Origin: SKLM01 sp964390305
Lineage (GTDB): Bacteria; Chloroflexota; Anaerolineae; B4-G1
Assembly (NCBI GenBank): GCA_964390305.1
Contig: CAYMHT010000057.1
Location: 1 to 16,205 of the forward strand
DNA length: 16,205 bases
Reading direction: 5' to 3'
Of the stretch, positions 14,680 to 16,205 are shown piece after piece. Both the position numbers and the translations under genes were made by a program. The number at the start of each line of letters is the position of its first letter. Positions within the stretch are counted from its first letter, which is position 1. The notes beneath the pieces are model-generated. The model was not told where the DNA came from. It saw nothing but the letters and a program-made list of their open reading frames with translations, and searched no databases.

Positions 14680-15489
14680 ATGGCGAAATCCGTAAGCGAT
14701 CTGATGCATCCCGGTGTGATCACATGCAGTCCCAATGCGACTCTTGGAGAGGTGGCCGTGATGCTCACCCAGCATCACATTCACGCCCTCGTCGTCGCCG
14801 ACCGCGACGGGCGCCCTCTTGGTATCATATCGGATTTCGACCTCCTGGCCGGCGAATGGTTGTCGGTCGATCCGGAGAGCCTCGAGGCCATGCGAACGAT
14901 GACGGCTGGCGAGTTGATGTCCGTGCCGATTGACACCGTCGAGGCCGACGCGGATGTGGGTGAGGCAGCGGCACGCATGCAGAAGGAGCAGATCCATCGG
15001 CTGGTGGTGGTCGACGGAGGAGAGCCGGTGGGTGTGATCTCCATATCTGACTTCGTCGCGGGCCTGGCGGGGCGTGTCTCGGTCGAGAGGGAGACCGTGG
15101 GAGACGTGATGTCCGACGCGATGTTGGTCTGTCGCGATAAGACGCCTGTCGCGACCGCTGCTCGGGCGATGACCCAGGCTGGCTGGCGGTCGGTCCTCGT
15201 CGTAGACGCCGAAGGCCGGCCCCTGGGCGTGGTAAGCGGGATGGATCTGATCACCTTCTGTGAGAATGACAATTGTGATGACATCACGGTGGCAGAGGTG
15301 ATGCACGATCCGTTGACGATTGACATATCGGCGACCCTACGCGAGGCAGCCGACAAGATGATCAAGAGTCACCATCACCGCCTGATCGTGGTGGATCCCG
15401 ACGATCCCGAGGCCGTGCCATTGGGCATCATCTCTTCCTACGACATCGTCGCCGAGATGGCGCGGCCGGAGTCGCCCTGGCGACAGTAG
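14680..15489 (+). CDS. Four-CBS-domain protein
   Basis: The 269-residue protein consists of four CBS repeats and little else. Repeat starts are marked by VSDLMHPGVITCSPNATL (about residue 4), AGELMSVPIDTVEADADV (about 77), VGDVMSDAMLVCRDKTPV (about 139) and VAEVMHDPLTIDISATL (about 204). Each ends in a (P)LG(I/V)(I/V)S.(S/F/M)D element. Pairs of CBS domains form Bateman modules that bind adenosine nucleotides such as AMP, ATP or S-adenosylmethionine and usually regulate a partner protein. No fused enzyme domain is present, so it would act as a separate sensor. ATG 14680 follows AAGGGAG. It lies 92 bp after the nucleotidyltransferase-like gene and may share its transcript. Partner and ligand cannot be told from sequence. 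Confidence 0.92.
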   Translation: MAKSVSDLMHPGVITCSPNATLGEVAVMLTQHHIHALVVADRDGRPLGIISDFDLLAGEWLSVDPESLEAMRTMTAGELMSVPIDTVEADADVGEAAARMQKEQIHRLVVVDGGEPVGVISISDFVAGLAGRVSVERETVGDVMSDAMLVCRDKTPVATAARAMTQAGWRSVLVVDAEGRPLGVVSGMDLITFCENDNCDDITVAEVMHDPLTIDISATLREAADKMIKSHHHRLIVVDPDDPEAVPLGIISSYDIVAEMARPESPWRQ

Positions 15490-15597
15490 CCTGGGACATG
15501 CTTGGGTAAGACGAGGGTCGAGAAATGTCCACTCACTCGGTGGCTCGGGGACCCGGTTGGGGCGGACCTGAAGCGGGTTGACGGTTTCTGAACATGC

Positions 15598-15627
15598 TTG
15601 ACAATTTTTCGCCCCATGTAGTATAAT
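15598..15627 (+). promoter_or_regulatory. Strong sigma70-type promoter for the mttB-like gene
   Basis: TTGACA (15598-15603) is a perfect -35 and TATAAT (15622-15627) a perfect -10, with an 18-bp spacer. Transcription would start near 15634, giving a GC-rich leader of about 115 bases before the ATG at 15750. I see no B12-box or other known riboswitch in that leader. Confidence 0.8.
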
Positions 15628-15749
15628 GATTTGAAGAGTTTCGACAGGTCGCCAGGACGGCGTGGACACCAAGAGCGCCGCCCACCGCCCCTGAGCGGCT
15701 CGGCGAACCGAACGCATGGCTCATCAAGACACGCTAGGGAGACAGCTCC

Positions 15750-16205
15750 ATGGAAAAGAAGACCCAAAGACCTATCATCAGGTACCTCACTGACGGGCAG
15801 ATGGAGGCGATCCACGAGGGATCGCTGGAGATCCTGGAGAAGACCGGCATCAAGGTCGAGCTGGACCCAGGTCTCAAGGTTCTCGACGAGGCTGGAGCCG
15901 ACGTAGACTTCCAGACCGGCGAGGTGAAGATCCCTCGGGGACTGGTGGTCGATTGTCTGGAGACTATGCCGCGGGAGTTGGCCTACGCGGCCCGCAACCC
16001 GGAGAAAGACTGCCACATCGAGCCGGAGGGCAAGCTGTACTCGCGCACCGCCGGCTCTCCGGATTTCATCATCGACATAGACACCGATGAGTGGAGGCCG
16101 GTGCTGGAAGAGGACGTGCTAGAGATCTATACGTTGATGGATGCCCTGGACGGCATCAGCATATGCACGTCCGCCTTTGCGCAGGATTGGCCGGAGTTCG
16201 GACGT
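15750..16205 (+). CDS. mttB: MttB-family (trimethylamine:corrinoid) methyltransferase, 3' truncated
   Basis: The first 152 codons are present and the gene runs out of the window. The N terminus matches the MttB family: YLTDGQMEAIHEGSLEILEK, then GIKVELDPGLKVLDEAGADVD and GEVKIPRGLVVDCLETMP. A later stretch includes FIIDIDTDEWRPVLEEDVLEI. These TIM-barrel enzymes move a methyl group from a methylamine or quaternary amine to a corrinoid protein. Most bacterial members lack pyrrolysine and use substrates such as glycine betaine, proline betaine or carnitine. The Pyl/TAG position would lie to the right, so it cannot be judged here. The start is ATG 15750, with AGGGAGA upstream. It has its own strong promoter and is not part of the Hdr operon. 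The substrate is unknown. Confidence 0.85.
   Translation, partial: MEKKTQRPIIRYLTDGQMEAIHEGSLEILEKTGIKVELDPGLKVLDEAGADVDFQTGEVKIPRGLVVDCLETMPRELAYAARNPEKDCHIEPEGKLYSRTAGSPDFIIDIDTDEWRPVLEEDVLEIYTLMDALDGISICTSAFAQDWPEFGR

Noticed and set aside
15494..15530. GGACAT...ATGTCC inverted repeat as a terminator after the CBS gene
   Set aside because: The loop is 25 bases and there is no T run after the second arm.
15628..15749. Cobalamin or other riboswitch in the mttB leader
   Set aside because: The leader is GC-rich and may fold, but I could not find a B12 box or any other known aptamer core.

Overview
The window is a GC-rich, tightly packed stretch of an anaerobe's chromosome. Start codons are mixed (ATG, GTG, TTG), and most genes on the + strand are coupled by 4-bp overlaps or short gaps. 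The gene content points to ferredoxin-based carbon metabolism: a class I fumarase, a four-subunit 2-oxoacid:ferredoxin oxidoreductase and many heterodisulfide-reductase (Hdr) type flavin/iron-sulfur proteins. An MttB-family corrinoid methyltransferase begins at the right edge. A lineage cannot be fixed from this sequence alone. An uncultured anaerobic bacterium, perhaps Chloroflexota or a sulfate-reducer-like group, fits best.

Layout. Positions 3-518 hold the end of a fumarase beta-type subunit with an odd in-frame G/C-tract insert. Positions 599-3643 hold korD-korA-korB-korC. Positions 3721-9985 hold an Hdr block: a short HdrA lacking both ends, a second HdrA lacking the Cys-rich central part, MvhD, an HdrD-like protein, HdrC and HdrB. 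Positions 10110-12707 hold a third, long HdrA fused to MvhD and a zinc-ribbon-like tail. A DeoR-type repressor (12708-13511, minus strand) abuts it tail to tail. To the right lie a divergent promoter region, a nucleotidyltransferase-like protein, a four-CBS-domain protein, and a well-defined promoter driving the truncated mttB-like gene.

The main discovery is that the third HdrA is interrupted by an in-frame TGA at 10704-10706. This TGA sits exactly where the Cys paralogue at 3721-5064 has the second Cys of its DCxxC motif. The frame stays open on both sides with full homology. A perfect 8-bp hairpin with a GGTC loop, the form of a bacterial SECIS element, follows 27 nt later. I therefore read 10110-12707 as one selenoprotein of 865 residues (Sec199), not as two genes or a pseudogene.

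How the genes may work together (inference). KorABCD interconverts 2-oxoglutarate and succinyl-CoA with ferredoxin, and fumarase is a neighbouring TCA step. The Hdr proteins would be flavin-based electron-bifurcating or confurcating modules linking ferredoxin to a disulfide or another acceptor. MvhD domains normally pass electrons from a hydrogenase or formate dehydrogenase, but neither enzyme is encoded here.
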